Shown in pieces: positions 24,875-33,838 of a stretch of DNA of 64,000 bases. The notes beneath the pieces are model-generated. The model was not told where the DNA came from. It did not search any database and saw only the letters and a list, made by a program, of their open reading frames with translations. This stretch comes from Polaromonas sp. YR568. GTDB lineage: Bacteria > Pseudomonadota > Gammaproteobacteria > Burkholderiales > Burkholderiaceae_C. Position numbers and translations under genes: made by a program. Position 1 is the first letter of the stretch; each line of letters starts with the position of its first letter. Where the stretch lies: positions 62,001 to 126,000 of the forward strand of contig NZ_FPBM01000002.1 in the NCBI RefSeq assembly GCF_900116715.1. Reading direction: 5' to 3'.

Positions 24875-25770
24875 ATACGCCACTAGACACAGCCCCCAAC
24901 GCCGAAGCGCTGGCGCAAAGTGCGCGCCGCGAGCGCCTGGCGCTGCTGTCGCTGGTGTCGCCGGCTGTGCTGATCGTCACCGTCATCATGGTGCTACCGG
25001 TGGGCTGGCTGTTTTACCTGTCGGTGCTGTCTGATTCGGGCAGCTTCAGCCTGGAGCATTACCGCCGCATGTGGGAGCAGCCTTCGTATGCACGCACCTT
25101 CTGGGTCACCTTCGAGGTCAGTTTTCTCACCACCGGCATTTGCATACTGCTGGGCTATCCGCTGGCCTATTTCCTGTCGGAGCTGCCCAAACGCACGGCC
25201 AACCTCTGCATGATCGCGGTGCTGCTGCCGCTGTGGACTTCGCTGCTGGTGCGCACCTATGCCTGGCTGGTGCTGCTGCAGCGGCGCGGACTGATCAACG
25301 ACTGGGGCATGGAGCTGGGCCTGTGGAACGAGCCGCTGGAACTCGTGCACAACCTGACGGGCACGCTGATAGGCACGGTGCACGTGATGCTGCCCTTTAT
25401 CGTGCTGCCGCTCTATGCCTGCATGCGCGGCATCAACCGCGACTACCTCAAGGCCGCGGCCAACCTGGGCGCATCGCCCACGCGCACCTTCTGGCAGGTC
25501 TTCTTTCCGCTTTCCATTCCAGGGCTGGCGACGGGCTCGCTGATCGTCTTCATCCTCTGCCTGGGCTTCTACATCACCCCGGCGGTGCTGGGCGGCGGCA
25601 AAGTCATCATGGTGTCCAGCCGCATCGCCAATGACATCGAAATCTTCTTCAACTGGGGCGCCGCCAGCGCGCTGGGCGTGGTGCTGCTGGTGCTGACACT
25701 GCTGCTCATCCTCGCGGCCTCTCGCCTCGTCAAGCTGGAAGACGCCTTGCGCGACCGGGGGACGTCATGA
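24871..25770 (+). CDS. ABC importer permease (PotB-like)
   Basis: A 299-residue inner-membrane permease with about six helices (first near residues 27-48, last near 265-285). The cytoplasmic coupling motif is at YLKAAANLGASPTRTFWQVFFPLSIPGL, matching the EAA loop that docks to the ATPase. The N-terminal ~22 residues are hydrophilic and Glu/Ala/Arg-rich. It overlaps the ATPase stop and the next permease start by four bases each (ATGA). Confidence 0.92.
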   Translation: MNTPLDTAPNAEALAQSARRERLALLSLVSPAVLIVTVIMVLPVGWLFYLSVLSDSGSFSLEHYRRMWEQPSYARTFWVTFEVSFLTTGICILLGYPLAYFLSELPKRTANLCMIAVLLPLWTSLLVRTYAWLVLLQRRGLINDWGMELGLWNEPLELVHNLTGTLIGTVHVMLPFIVLPLYACMRGINRDYLKAAANLGASPTRTFWQVFFPLSIPGLATGSLIVFILCLGFYITPAVLGGGKVIMVSSRIANDIEIFFNWGAASALGVVLLVLTLLLILAASRLVKLEDALRDRGTS

Positions 25771-26600
25771 AGCACTGGCTGCGCCAACCCGTCACTGAAA
25801 CCCAGATCAGCCGTGGCGGCCGTCTCTGGCTCTACGTCATCGCGGCGCTGGTCATGATCTTCCTGGTCATGCCCACGCTGCTGGTCATTCCCATGAGTTT
25901 TTCGGCTTCGCAGTACCTGGAGTTCCCGCCCCGGCAATGGTCGCTGCGCTGGTATGAAAGCTATTTCAGCTCGGCCGCCTGGATGCAGGCCACGGCGACA
26001 TCGCTGAAGGCGGGCGTGCTGACAGCCCTGGTCGCCACACCGCTGGGCACCATGGCGGCCTACGGCCTGCTGGTCTCGCGCATACGCCATTCGGGGCTGC
26101 TCACCATGCTGCTGCTCACGCCCATCGTTGTGCCCGTCATCCTGATCGGCATCGGAGTGTTTTATGTCTACGTGAAGTTGCAGCTCGTCAACACACTGAC
26201 CGGCCTGGTGCTGGCCCACAGCATGCTGGCCATCCCCGTTGTCATGATGGTGGTCAGCTCGGCCCTCAAGACCTTTGACCTGAACCAGGAAATGGTGGCG
26301 CGCAGCCTGGGCGCCTCAAGGTTTGAAGCCTTCAGGATGGTGACCTTTCCGCAGATCCGCTTTTCCATCTTCACCGGCGCGGTGCTGGCCTTCCTCACTT
26401 CGTTTGACGAAATCATCGTCTCGCTGTTTGTCTCGGGCGGCGACAACTCCACGCTGACGCGCAATATGTTCAACGCCCTGCGCGACCAGGTAGATCCAAC
26501 CATTGCGGCCATTTCGACGCTGATCGTGGCCAGCACCTCGCTGATGCTGGCGGTGACGCAGTTCATCGGCAAGCCGGGCCCCACCGAGCGCAAGCCTTGA
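25767..26600 (+). CDS. ABC importer permease (PotC-like)
   Basis: A 277-residue second permease of the same importer with about six helices and an EAA loop (MVARSLGASRFEAFRMVTFPQI). It is the last gene of the rightward operon. Together with the three upstream genes it completes a one-binding-protein, two-permease, one-ATPase importer. The 256 bases after it contain only weak hairpins (TTAGA/TCTAA at 26647-26663) and the promoter of the next gene. Confidence 0.92.
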   Translation: MKHWLRQPVTETQISRGGRLWLYVIAALVMIFLVMPTLLVIPMSFSASQYLEFPPRQWSLRWYESYFSSAAWMQATATSLKAGVLTALVATPLGTMAAYGLLVSRIRHSGLLTMLLLTPIVVPVILIGIGVFYVYVKLQLVNTLTGLVLAHSMLAIPVVMMVVSSALKTFDLNQEMVARSLGASRFEAFRMVTFPQIRFSIFTGAVLAFLTSFDEIIVSLFVSGGDNSTLTRNMFNALRDQVDPTIAAISTLIVASTSLMLAVTQFIGKPGPTERKP

Positions 26601-26715
26601 ATCGCGAACATCACAAAGATCGTGGCGTGATCAACAAGCGACAAAATTAGACCTTTTTTCTAACAAAAGAAATGCTCGATTTGTACATGGCGGAATGTTT
26701 GCGCGTTTATTCGCT

Positions 26716-26743
26716 TTGGACTCATTGCTGTCGTCTGTAAGAT
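26716..26743 (+). promoter_or_regulatory. Candidate sigma-70 promoter for the second autotransporter
   Basis: TTGGAC (26716-26721), a 16-base spacer and TAAGAT (26738-26743) lie in an AT-rich stretch. The start codon at 26857 is about 110 bases downstream, which would give a long leader. Confidence 0.4.
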
Positions 26744-26856
26744 ATTGTTGCGTCGCCGGCGCCTTCGCGGGCGTGTGCGCCGCCATCGCAGCAGATGGAA
26801 AACGCAGTCTTTTAAAGAATAACTTCCATTGAGGGCGGCCAGGAGGCCGAGGAGCC

Positions 26857-28587
26857 ATGAAACGACTACACCTGACCACCGCGCTGGCAGCGCTTGGTGC
26901 GGCATCTGCCTTCGCGCAGTCCGGCTTTCCGCAGAGCGACATCAACACCGTGCCGCAATGGAACGGCACCAGCAACATCACCGACTGGGGCCCGACCGTC
27001 ACCGCGACCTACGGCCAGACCTTTAAGGCCACCGCCGCGAGCGGCGCGCTGAACAGCTTCACCTTCTATACCCGGGTGAGCATCGGCGCCCCCGCCCTGC
27101 AATACAAGGCCTACGTCTACGAGTGGGACCCCGGCACCCGGCGCATCGTTGGCTCGGCCCTTTTCACCTCGGCGGTGAGCACCATGCATTCGAATGCTGG
27201 CCAGACCCCAGTCACCGTCGACACTGGCGGCATCCGCCTGATCGCCGGCAAGCAGTACGTTTTCTTCGTCACCCTCGCCGGTGTCACTGCCACCCCGCAG
27301 ACGGGCGGGGCCTACGCCTTCGGCGGCGTTCCGGACGCCGTTTATGCAGATGGACAGTTCGTGTTCCAGAACAACAATCTAGATTTCTCTCTGCTGAGCG
27401 CGCAAGCGTGGCGCCTGCTAGGGGCGGGCCAGGACCTGGCGATGCTCATGCGCATGGGCCCCACGCTTTCGTACGCGATGACCGTGGCCGGCAACAACCC
27501 GGGCACACCGGCCGCCGGCGCACTCGATGTCATGCTGGGCAATTCCAGCGCCGACCCCGGTGATGCTTCCCCCGTGGCCACCGCCTTCAGCAGCCTGCCC
27601 ACCGTTGACGCGCTGTCGAACGCGGTCAACCAGACCCTGCCACTGTTCACCTCCGGAATGAACAGCATCACGCTGAACACGATGCGCGAAGTCAACCGCG
27701 TGATCCAGGCGCGGGTGGACGGCCAGAGCGGCATCTCCGCCGGCGACGCCTTCCAGGGCGACCGCAGCGCCTGGGTGAAGCCCTACGGCTCGTACGCGCA
27801 GCAGGACGCGCGCGAAGGCGTGGCCGGCTACACCGCGCGCAGCACCGGCGTTGTCTTCGGCGCCGACCGGCACCTCTCAGGTAGCGACAGCGTCGGCATC
27901 GCCGCCGCCTTTGGCCAGGTGCGGGTGAACGGCAGCGGCGGGGTCAACAACAATGCCTCGATCCAGAACTACACTCTGATCGGCTACGGCCGCCATACGG
28001 TTTCCGATGGGCTGGACCTCACCTGGCAGGTCGACGGCGGCATGGCCGTCAACAAGGGCCATCGCCTGATCGACTTTGGCGGCCTGAACCGCACCGCCAG
28101 CGCGACGTATAACGCCTACACCGCCCACGCCGGCGGCGCCCTCTCGCGCAGCTACAGCCTGAGCGCGGACACCACCTTCGCCCCGGCGCTGCGCGCCGAC
28201 TACAGCCACATCCGCTCGCGCGGCTATACCGAAGACGGCGCCGGCGTCCTCAACCTCGCCGTGGGCAGCGCCAGCGCGCAGGAAATGGTGATCGGCGCCG
28301 AAGGCCGCCTGGCGCACAAGCTGAGCGTGCAAAGCACCCTCACCGCCAACCTGGGCCTGGGCTACGACGCGCTGGCCAAACGCAATGCGGTGACGGCCGC
28401 CTATGCCGGCGGCGGCGGCGCCTTCCTGGTCGAAGGCATACGGCCTTCGCCGTGGATCCTGCGTGGCGGCATCGGACTGACCTTCCTGAAGGTGAAGACG
28501 GCGCAGATAGCGCTGCGCTATGACGTAGAAGCGCGCCGGGACTTTGTCAACCAGACGGCTTCGGTGAATGTGAGGGTGCCGTTTTAG
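26857..28587 (+). CDS. Autotransporter barrel protein with a short unique passenger
   Basis: A 576-residue secreted protein. A clean signal peptide ends at about residue 20 (SAFAQ). Residues ~21-180 form a beta-rich domain with Tyr/Trp-rich strands (FTFYTRVS, QYKAYVYEWD, GKQYVFFVTLAG), resembling a carbohydrate-binding-like sandwich, but I cannot assign a family. Residues ~300-576 are an autotransporter barrel (SAWVKPYGSYAQQD, GVVFGADRHLSGSDSVGIAAAFG) ending in ASVNVRVPF with a terminal Phe. AGGAGG and GAGGAG precede ATG 26857. It is flanked by the ABC operon and a convergent membrane-protein gene. The role is likely at the surface; the ligand is unknown. Confidence 0.83.
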   Translation: MKRLHLTTALAALGAASAFAQSGFPQSDINTVPQWNGTSNITDWGPTVTATYGQTFKATAASGALNSFTFYTRVSIGAPALQYKAYVYEWDPGTRRIVGSALFTSAVSTMHSNAGQTPVTVDTGGIRLIAGKQYVFFVTLAGVTATPQTGGAYAFGGVPDAVYADGQFVFQNNNLDFSLLSAQAWRLLGAGQDLAMLMRMGPTLSYAMTVAGNNPGTPAAGALDVMLGNSSADPGDASPVATAFSSLPTVDALSNAVNQTLPLFTSGMNSITLNTMREVNRVIQARVDGQSGISAGDAFQGDRSAWVKPYGSYAQQDAREGVAGYTARSTGVVFGADRHLSGSDSVGIAAAFGQVRVNGSGGVNNNASIQNYTLIGYGRHTVSDGLDLTWQVDGGMAVNKGHRLIDFGGLNRTASATYNAYTAHAGGALSRSYSLSADTTFAPALRADYSHIRSRGYTEDGAGVLNLAVGSASAQEMVIGAEGRLAHKLSVQSTLTANLGLGYDALAKRNAVTAAYAGGGGAFLVEGIRPSPWILRGGIGLTFLKVKTAQIALRYDVEARRDFVNQTASVNVRVPF

Positions 28588-28648
28588 AAAGCGCTTCAGT
28601 GACCACGCCTCTTGCAGGAAGGCTAATCGAGCGCAGGCATTGAGGCCA

Positions 28649-29032
28649 TCATCTGGGCGGCACAACCCAGCGAACGGCCATGCACACCAAACTTGCGAGG
28701 CCCTGCACCAGGCTAGCCTGCACGAGCACGTAAAACGTGTCGGCGTTGTAGTGCGTACCTCTGTTCACAAAATCTGCGTCCAGATAAATCGCTATCGCAC
28801 CAAGCAAGGTGCCTGCAACCATCATCCAGACGACTTCCATCGACGTTTTGAGATAAGCGTCTCTTGTCGATCTGAAGATTGAAAATGCAAGCTGGGTGAT
28901 GTTCAAGACCACCGTCAAACCCAAGGCTATGTGCAGCGTCAAGGGATATGGATCTTCCCGGTACATCATTAACTGCCAGATGCAGAGCCCCCAGTTCAGC
29001 AAAGCCAGGTTGGTAAAAAAAGTGCGGTTCAT
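28649..29032 (-). CDS. Small membrane protein of unknown function
   Basis: A 127-residue protein with about four hydrophobic segments (residues ~5-22, 33-53, 66-84, 101-122) and short charged loops. No domain is recognised. The start ATG (29032) overlaps the stop of the aminotransferase gene by four bases (ATGA), so it is translated as part of that operon. The 61 bases after its stop hold no obvious terminator. Confidence 0.7.
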   Translation of the reverse strand: MNRTFFTNLALLNWGLCIWQLMMYREDPYPLTLHIALGLTVVLNITQLAFSIFRSTRDAYLKTSMEVVWMMVAGTLLGAIAIYLDADFVNRGTHYNADTFYVLVQASLVQGLASLVCMAVRWVVPPR

Positions 29033-29979
29033 CCACCCTGCCTACTTGAGCTACGCAGGTCCGCGGGATAGTCAATCGCCGTCTTGTACCGCGGGTCCTG
29101 ATGCCAATCCCAGTACAAGGCCGTGAGGGATTGGGTCACCGGCCCGGGATTCCCGGAGCCGATGGTCTGGTTATCCACCTTGGTCACAGGCAGCACACCG
29201 CCGCCTGAGGTGCTCAAAAAAACTTCGTCAGAGGCACGCAGCGCGTCGGCACTCAAGGCCCCGAGCTGCACAGGAACGCCGCGGGACTGCGCCATCTCGA
29301 TCACGGTCCGGCGGGTGATGCCTTCCAGCACGCCGCGGTCCGGTGTGGTGATCACGCCGTTTTTGACGCTGAACACGTTAAAACCCGGGCCTTCGACCAC
29401 ATTACCCGCGCCGTCGGTCAGCACCACGGTTTCGGCGCCGGCGTCCAGGGCGCCCAGCAGGCCCATGGTCATGTCGTTCCAGTGGTAGTTTTTGGCGGTC
29501 GGGTCGACCGAGCGCGCGGAGATCCGCTCCACATCGCTGATCTGCAGGTGCAGGCCGCGTTTGCGTTGCTCTTCGTTGGCGATCCATACGTAGGGCACGG
29601 CAAAGGCATAAAACTGGTTGACGGCCTGGCGCGGGTCGCGTGAACCCCAGGGCGGCTGGCCGCGGGTGCAGATCATCTCGACGTAGGACGACTTCAGCCC
29701 TGAAAGGCGAACGCACTGGGTGAGGATGTCGGTGATCTGGCTGGAAGCCAGCCCCGGATTGAGCCGAAAGCGGGCGCAGCTCTTTTGAAAGCGCTCCAGA
29801 TGCGCGTCGAGCCGGAAGAATGCGCCGTCCCAAACCGTCACCACGTCGTAAGCCGCGTCCGACCTCAGAAAACCCCAGTCGGTGATGGGAATCGCCGCTT
29901 CGGCGATCGGCACATAGCGCCCACGGACGAATGCGACGCCTTGGGAGAAATCGGGTGGGTGCTCAGGGCTGTTCATCAA
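29029..29979 (-). CDS. PLP-dependent class IV aminotransferase
   Basis: A 316-residue fold-type IV PLP enzyme, the family of branched-chain aminotransferase, D-amino-acid transaminase and aminodeoxychorismate lyase. The N-terminal FLRSDAAYDVVTVWDG and RLDAHLERF match the family. The PLP lysine is in DPTAKNYHWND, and VVEGPGFNVFSVKNGVITTP is the substrate/phosphate region. Features do not separate IlvE-like from DAT-like activity. It is the first gene of a two-gene leftward unit with the small membrane protein, 42 bases from the next gene upstream. Confidence 0.85.
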   Translation of the reverse strand: MMNSPEHPPDFSQGVAFVRGRYVPIAEAAIPITDWGFLRSDAAYDVVTVWDGAFFRLDAHLERFQKSCARFRLNPGLASSQITDILTQCVRLSGLKSSYVEMICTRGQPPWGSRDPRQAVNQFYAFAVPYVWIANEEQRKRGLHLQISDVERISARSVDPTAKNYHWNDMTMGLLGALDAGAETVVLTDGAGNVVEGPGFNVFSVKNGVITTPDRGVLEGITRRTVIEMAQSRGVPVQLGALSADALRASDEVFLSTSGGGVLPVTKVDNQTIGSGNPGPVTQSLTALYWDWHQDPRYKTAIDYPADLRSSSRQGG

Positions 29980-30021
29980 AAGATGATACTGCCCGGCTTT
30001 TTCTCGCGGGCCCGGCCGGGC

Positions 30022-30690
30022 TTACCACTGGCCGGCGGGCCGCTTTTTCTGGACGGCCGAGGTAATGGCCGCAATCGAGTCGGGCCTGCTGGCGCGCTCG
30101 GCAAACTGCAGGGCGGTCAGGCCCTGCTGATTTTTGAGTTGCGGGTCGGCGCCCTCTTCCAGCAAGAGTTTGACGGCCGCCGCCGTGCCGTACATGGCCG
30201 CCATCATGAGCGGCGTGGTGCCGTTGGGAGACTCGGCATCGATGTAGGCGCTGTTCTCCAGCAGCAGGCTGATGATGGCTACATGCCCGGAGGTGGCCGC
30301 GTAATGCAGCGGCGTCCAGCCGGTTTTGTTGATGTCAGCGCCCTTCTTGATCAGCTTCTCAGCCAGGTCCTGCTCACCCGTGAGCGCGGCCAGCATGAGG
30401 GCACTTTCGTCCTTGCCGTTGAGCAGGTTGACATTGATTTTGGGCGAGGCGATGAGTACCTCGGCAACCTTGGGCGAAGGTTCGCGCAAGGCGAGGAAGA
30501 GGCCCGGCTGGCCCGATGGGTCTATGGTGTTGGGGTCAAATCCGCGCTGCAGCAGGTCCTGGACGGGTCTGGGGGTGTCTTGCTTGATGGCCTTGAAGAA
30601 GTCTTCATAAGAACCAGCGTGTGCAACAGAAAATCCAGCAATAACAACAAGGTAAATTGCTTTTTTAAAGTAATGGATGAGGTTTTTCAT
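30022..30690 (-). CDS. Exported ankyrin-repeat protein
   Basis: A 222-residue protein with a signal peptide (cut near residue 25, VAHAG) followed by about five ankyrin repeats from residue 30 to 205. The best units are GWTPLHYAATSGHVAIISLLLENSA and TPLMMAAMYGTAAAVKLLLEEGADP. It probably works in the periplasm as a protein-binding scaffold. Its ATG overlaps the tatD stop by one base, so it is coupled to that gene, an arrangement I know from related genomes. The partner is unknown. Confidence 0.85.
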   Translation of the reverse strand: MKNLIHYFKKAIYLVVIAGFSVAHAGSYEDFFKAIKQDTPRPVQDLLQRGFDPNTIDPSGQPGLFLALREPSPKVAEVLIASPKINVNLLNGKDESALMLAALTGEQDLAEKLIKKGADINKTGWTPLHYAATSGHVAIISLLLENSAYIDAESPNGTTPLMMAAMYGTAAAVKLLLEEGADPQLKNQQGLTALQFAERASRPDSIAAITSAVQKKRPAGQW

Positions 30691-31487
30691 CAGGCTTTGA
30701 CTCCACTGAAAAGCTGCTCAAAGTTGCGGCTGGTGGCCTCGGCGATGGTTTCGAGCGGCTGCTGCGTCAGCTCCGCGATCTGTTTGGCCACGAACGGCAC
30801 ATAAGACGGGTTGTTGGTTTTGCCGCGGTAAGGCATGGGCGCCAGGTAGGGGCTGTCGGTCTCAATCAGCATGCGATCCAGCGGCACAAACTGGGCGACT
30901 TCGCGCAAGTCCGCCGCATTCTTGAAGGTCAGGATGCCGGAAAACGAGATGTAAAAGCCAAGATCCAGCGCCGCACGGGCCACGGCCAGGGTTTCGGTGA
31001 AGCAATGAAAAACGCCGGTGGCGGCGCCGGCCTGCCCCACACTTCCGCCCTCTTCCTTCAGGATGGCGATGGTGTCGTCAGACGCGCTGCGGGTATGGAT
31101 GACCAGCGGCTTGGCCGTCTGCCGGGCTGCGCGTATGTGCACCCGAAAGCGCTCGCGTTGCCATTCCATGTCGGCCACGGTGCGCTCGCCCAGGCGGTAG
31201 TAATCAAGCCCGGTTTCACCGATGCCGACCACTTTGGGCAGGGCAGCCCGCTCCAGCAGGTCGTCCAGGCTGGGTTCGCGCACGTCTTCGTTGTCGGGGT
31301 GCACGCCGACGGTGGCCCAGAAGTTGTCATAGCTGGTGGCCAGGCCGTGGACGGTTTCAAACTCTTCCAGGGTGGTGCAGATGCACAGCGCCCGGTCGAC
31401 CTGGGCGTCCGCCATGGCCTGGCGGATCTGCGGCAGCTGCGCCTGCAGCTCCGGGAAGCTCAAATGGCAATGGGAGTCGGTAAACAT
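30690..31487 (-). CDS. tatD: TatD-family metal-dependent deoxyribonuclease
   Basis: A 265-residue TIM-barrel metallohydrolase. Metal ligands are visible at FTDSHCHLSF (His-x-His), GETGLDYYR (Glu), the internal LVIHTRSA and VFHCFTE histidines, and IETDSPYLAP (Asp). TatD proteins are 3'-5' DNases with roles in DNA repair and turnover, and are not part of Tat secretion despite the name. The length matches the family. It is followed by the ankyrin gene with a one-base overlap and preceded by a gap carrying a palindromic repeat copy. Confidence 0.93.
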   Translation of the reverse strand: MFTDSHCHLSFPELQAQLPQIRQAMADAQVDRALCICTTLEEFETVHGLATSYDNFWATVGVHPDNEDVREPSLDDLLERAALPKVVGIGETGLDYYRLGERTVADMEWQRERFRVHIRAARQTAKPLVIHTRSASDDTIAILKEEGGSVGQAGAATGVFHCFTETLAVARAALDLGFYISFSGILTFKNAADLREVAQFVPLDRMLIETDSPYLAPMPYRGKTNNPSYVPFVAKQIAELTQQPLETIAEATSRNFEQLFSGVKA

Positions 31488-31520
31488 GCCGAAGTGGTTC
31501 CAGGGGGTATTTCAGGTATG

Positions 31521-31574
31521 AAAACAGGCTGTAGCCCGCGAATGATGGACGCAAGCAGCTATAAAAAGCATAGC
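31521..31574 (-). repeat. Dispersed palindromic repeat, copy A
   Basis: On the minus strand this reads GCTAT-N7-ATAGC-TG (core 31558-31574), followed by a GC-richer tail that ends in GGGCTACAGCC. The 17-base core has the same size and arms as copies at 35301 and 49485. It lies between the pilZ and tatD genes. Confidence 0.65.
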
Positions 31575-31617
31575 GACCGGCGGATACGCCCTGCGGCCTG
31601 CCGGCGCCCGAAAACGC

Positions 31618-31992
31618 TCAAATCGTCTGGGTCGGGCGGTCAGAAGCCAGGTGCGCGCCGAGGATTTCTTCGATCTTGATCTTCAGGAGCCGGGATTTTT
31701 CGTCTGACGGGAAGCGCACGCCGACACCTTGTGTGCGGTTGCCGGCTGCCCTGGGCGGTGTGACCCAGGCCACCTTGCCGGCCACCGGGTAGCGCTGCGT
31801 GTCTTCAGGCAGCGTGAGCAAAACGTAAACGTCGTCGCCCAGTTTGTATTCGCGTGCGGTCGGGATGAAAACACCGCCTTCCTTGAACAGCGGAATGTAG
31901 GCGGCATAGAGTGCCGCTTTTTCCTTGATGGCCAGCTGGACGACGCTGGGTCGTGCGCCGGCGGCTGCGGGGGCGGGGGGCGTTGTGCTCAT
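31618..31992 (-). CDS. pilZ: PilZ-domain protein of the type IV pilus class
   Basis: A 124-residue single PilZ domain, best seen in VAGKVAWVTPPRAAGNRTQGVGVRF. The Arg-x-x-x-Arg and Asp/Asn-x-Ser-x-x-Gly motifs that bind cyclic di-GMP are absent; the second position reads GGVFIPT. That is characteristic of the pilus-biogenesis PilZ, which works by protein contact in twitching motility and not by binding the nucleotide. It sits between holB and tatD, the expected context for this type. The N-terminus is Ala/Pro-rich. Start ATG 31992. Confidence 0.88.
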   Translation of the reverse strand: MSTTPPAPAAAGARPSVVQLAIKEKAALYAAYIPLFKEGGVFIPTAREYKLGDDVYVLLTLPEDTQRYPVAGKVAWVTPPRAAGNRTQGVGVRFPSDEKSRLLKIKIEEILGAHLASDRPTQTI

Positions 31993-32052
31993 GGCCTTAG
32001 TTTATCGGTTTGACTGCCGGGATGGTGACAAGGGAGTGGCGCGAAGTGCGCT

Positions 32053-33147
32053 TTATTTCGCATTCAGCGCCAGCCGCGCGCGGCTGACGAGGGACTCCAG
32101 CATCAGGCCGGGGTTATAGGGGTGCTCGACAGTGCGGGCCGTGGTGGCGAGCTCTTTGGCCCAGGCGGCCAGCGCATACAGGCCGCCACCGCCCTTACCC
32201 GCTGCGGCGGGCGGCTGCGCCGGCAGGTCTGCGGCACTGAAGAACCGGGGCGCGGCGCCCATGCGTACCGCCATCACGTCATGGCAAAGCTTTTGCAGCG
32301 CGTCGACGGCTTCAGACGGAGCCCAGTCCGACAAGGCGCTCACGTCGCCGCGGGCCATGGCTTTGGGCAGCGACTGCCAGTGCTGGGCGGCTTCGCCTGC
32401 CGGGGTGTTTTGCGCCCACATCAGGGCATCGGCCGGCCGGCCACCTGCGGCGACCAGCAGGGTTTGCAGGTCGGCAGGCTTGGGCGCGGCGGCGGCTTTT
32501 TTGGGGGCGCCGCCTTCCGCGGCGTTGGTGATCTCTTGCTGCAGCCAGCCCAACGCCAGCTCAAAGTCAGGCCAGACCATGGTGTGGCCCAGGCAGCGGC
32601 TGCGGATGGTGGGCAATAACTGGTGCGCCGCCTCGGTGGCCAGGATGAACTTCACCGCGCCGGGTGGTTCCTCCAGCGTCTTGAGCAAGGTGTTGGCGGT
32701 GACGTTGTTCATGCGCTCGGCCGGAAACACCAGCACCACCTTGGTGTCACCGCGGGAACGGGTGAACTGGGTGAAAGACACGGCTTCGCGCGCGGCGTCG
32801 ACCTTGATTTCCTTGCTGGGTTTGCGCTTTTTGGCGTCGAGCTCGTCCTGCGTTTTTTCGTCCAGCGGCCAGCCCAGCGCCAGCGACAGGGTTTCGGGCA
32901 TCAGCATGCACAGGTCGGCATGCGTATGCACATCGACCGCATGGCAGCTGCCGCAATGGCCGCAGGCTCCCTGCGGCGTGGCTTCTTCACACAGCCAGGC
33001 GCGGGCCAGTGCCAGCGCCAGCTCAAACTGGCCCAGGCCGGATGGGCCGCTGAGCAGCCAGGCGTGGCCGCGCTGGGCGAGCAGGCTTTCAAGCTGGGTT
33101 TGCAGCCACGGCGCCAGGGGCGGGTTGCTGGATTCGGCTTCGCTCAT
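32053..33147 (-). CDS. holB: DNA polymerase III delta' subunit
   Basis: A 364-residue clamp-loader subunit. The region matching the P-loop is degenerate (GPSGLGQFE, no Lys-Thr), as expected for delta', which does not hydrolyse ATP. A zinc module is intact ([20 protein letters not shown]), followed by the [15 protein letters not shown] switch region and the IRSRC sensor motif. I chose ATG 33147, which overlaps the tmk stop by four bases (ATGA); an ATG at 33156 would add three residues. It belongs to the mltG-tmk-holB-pilZ chain. Confidence 0.92.
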   Translation of the reverse strand: MSEAESSNPPLAPWLQTQLESLLAQRGHAWLLSGPSGLGQFELALALARAWLCEEATPQGACGHCGSCHAVDVHTHADLCMLMPETLSLALGWPLDEKTQDELDAKKRKPSKEIKVDAAREAVSFTQFTRSRGDTKVVLVFPAERMNNVTANTLLKTLEEPPGAVKFILATEAAHQLLPTIRSRCLGHTMVWPDFELALGWLQQEITNAAEGGAPKKAAAAPKPADLQTLLVAAGGRPADALMWAQNTPAGEAAQHWQSLPKAMARGDVSALSDWAPSEAVDALQKLCHDVMAVRMGAAPRFFSAADLPAQPPAAAGKGGGGLYALAAWAKELATTARTVEHPYNPGLMLESLVSRARLALNAK

Positions 33148-33836
33148 GACAGCCATCCTTTGGCCAGGAACACCTGCCGCACGGCCTGCCAGACTTCGTC
33201 GCGGGTTTTGGATGCGTCGATGCGGGCGAAGCGCTCGGGGTGGTTGGTTTGCCGGTCGGCATAACCCTGGGCCACCCGGCGGAAAAACTCCACAGGCTGC
33301 GCTTCAAACTTGTCGGGCACGCGCGCGCCGGCCAGGCGCACTGCGGCTTCTTCGGGCGCCAGGTCGAACCAGACCGTCAAGTGCGGCTCGATCACGGTTT
33401 CCACTTCCGGCTTCATGGGCGAGTTGCCGGCCGGGTCGCCCAGCAGCCCTTCGTCGGACTGCACCCATTGCTCCAGCGTGGCCAGCAGTTTCAAATCAAA
33501 CCCCCGTCCCGCGCCCTGATAGGCAAAAGTGGCATCGGTAAACCGGTCGCACAGCACAACCTCACCGCGCAGCAGCGCCGGGGCAATCACGTTCACGATG
33601 TGGTCGCGCCGGGCGGCGAAGATCAGCAGCGCCTCGGTCAACGGGTCCATGGGGTCGTTCAGCACCATGGCGCGTAGCTTTTCGGCCAGCGGCGTGCCGC
33701 CGGGCTCGCGCGTCAGCGTGACTACCCTGCCCTCGGCCTTGAAGGCATCGGCCAGACCGGCAATGTGCGTGGACTTGCCGGCGCCGTCTATGCCTTCAAA
33801 GCTGATGAAGAGGCCGCTGAGAGGTCTGGTGCTCAT
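33144..33836 (-). CDS. tmk: Thymidylate kinase
   Basis: A 230-residue dTMP kinase making dTDP for DNA synthesis. The P-loop [11 protein letters not shown] is near residue 12, the DR motif is [13 protein letters not shown], and the ~150-residue LID region follows ([24 protein letters not shown]). An insert of about 15 residues ([20 protein letters not shown]) precedes [11 protein letters not shown] chose ATG 33836; a GTG at 33842 overlaps the mltG stop. Coupled to both neighbours. Confidence 0.94.
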   Translation of the reverse strand: MSTRPLSGLFISFEGIDGAGKSTHIAGLADAFKAEGRVVTLTREPGGTPLAEKLRAMVLNDPMDPLTEALLIFAARRDHIVNVIAPALLRGEVVLCDRFTDATFAYQGAGRGFDLKLLATLEQWVQSDEGLLGDPAGNSPMKPEVETVIEPHLTVWFDLAPEEAAVRLAGARVPDKFEAQPVEFFRRVAQGYADRQTNHPERFARIDASKTRDEVWQAVRQVFLAKGWLS

Positions 33837-33838
33837 GA

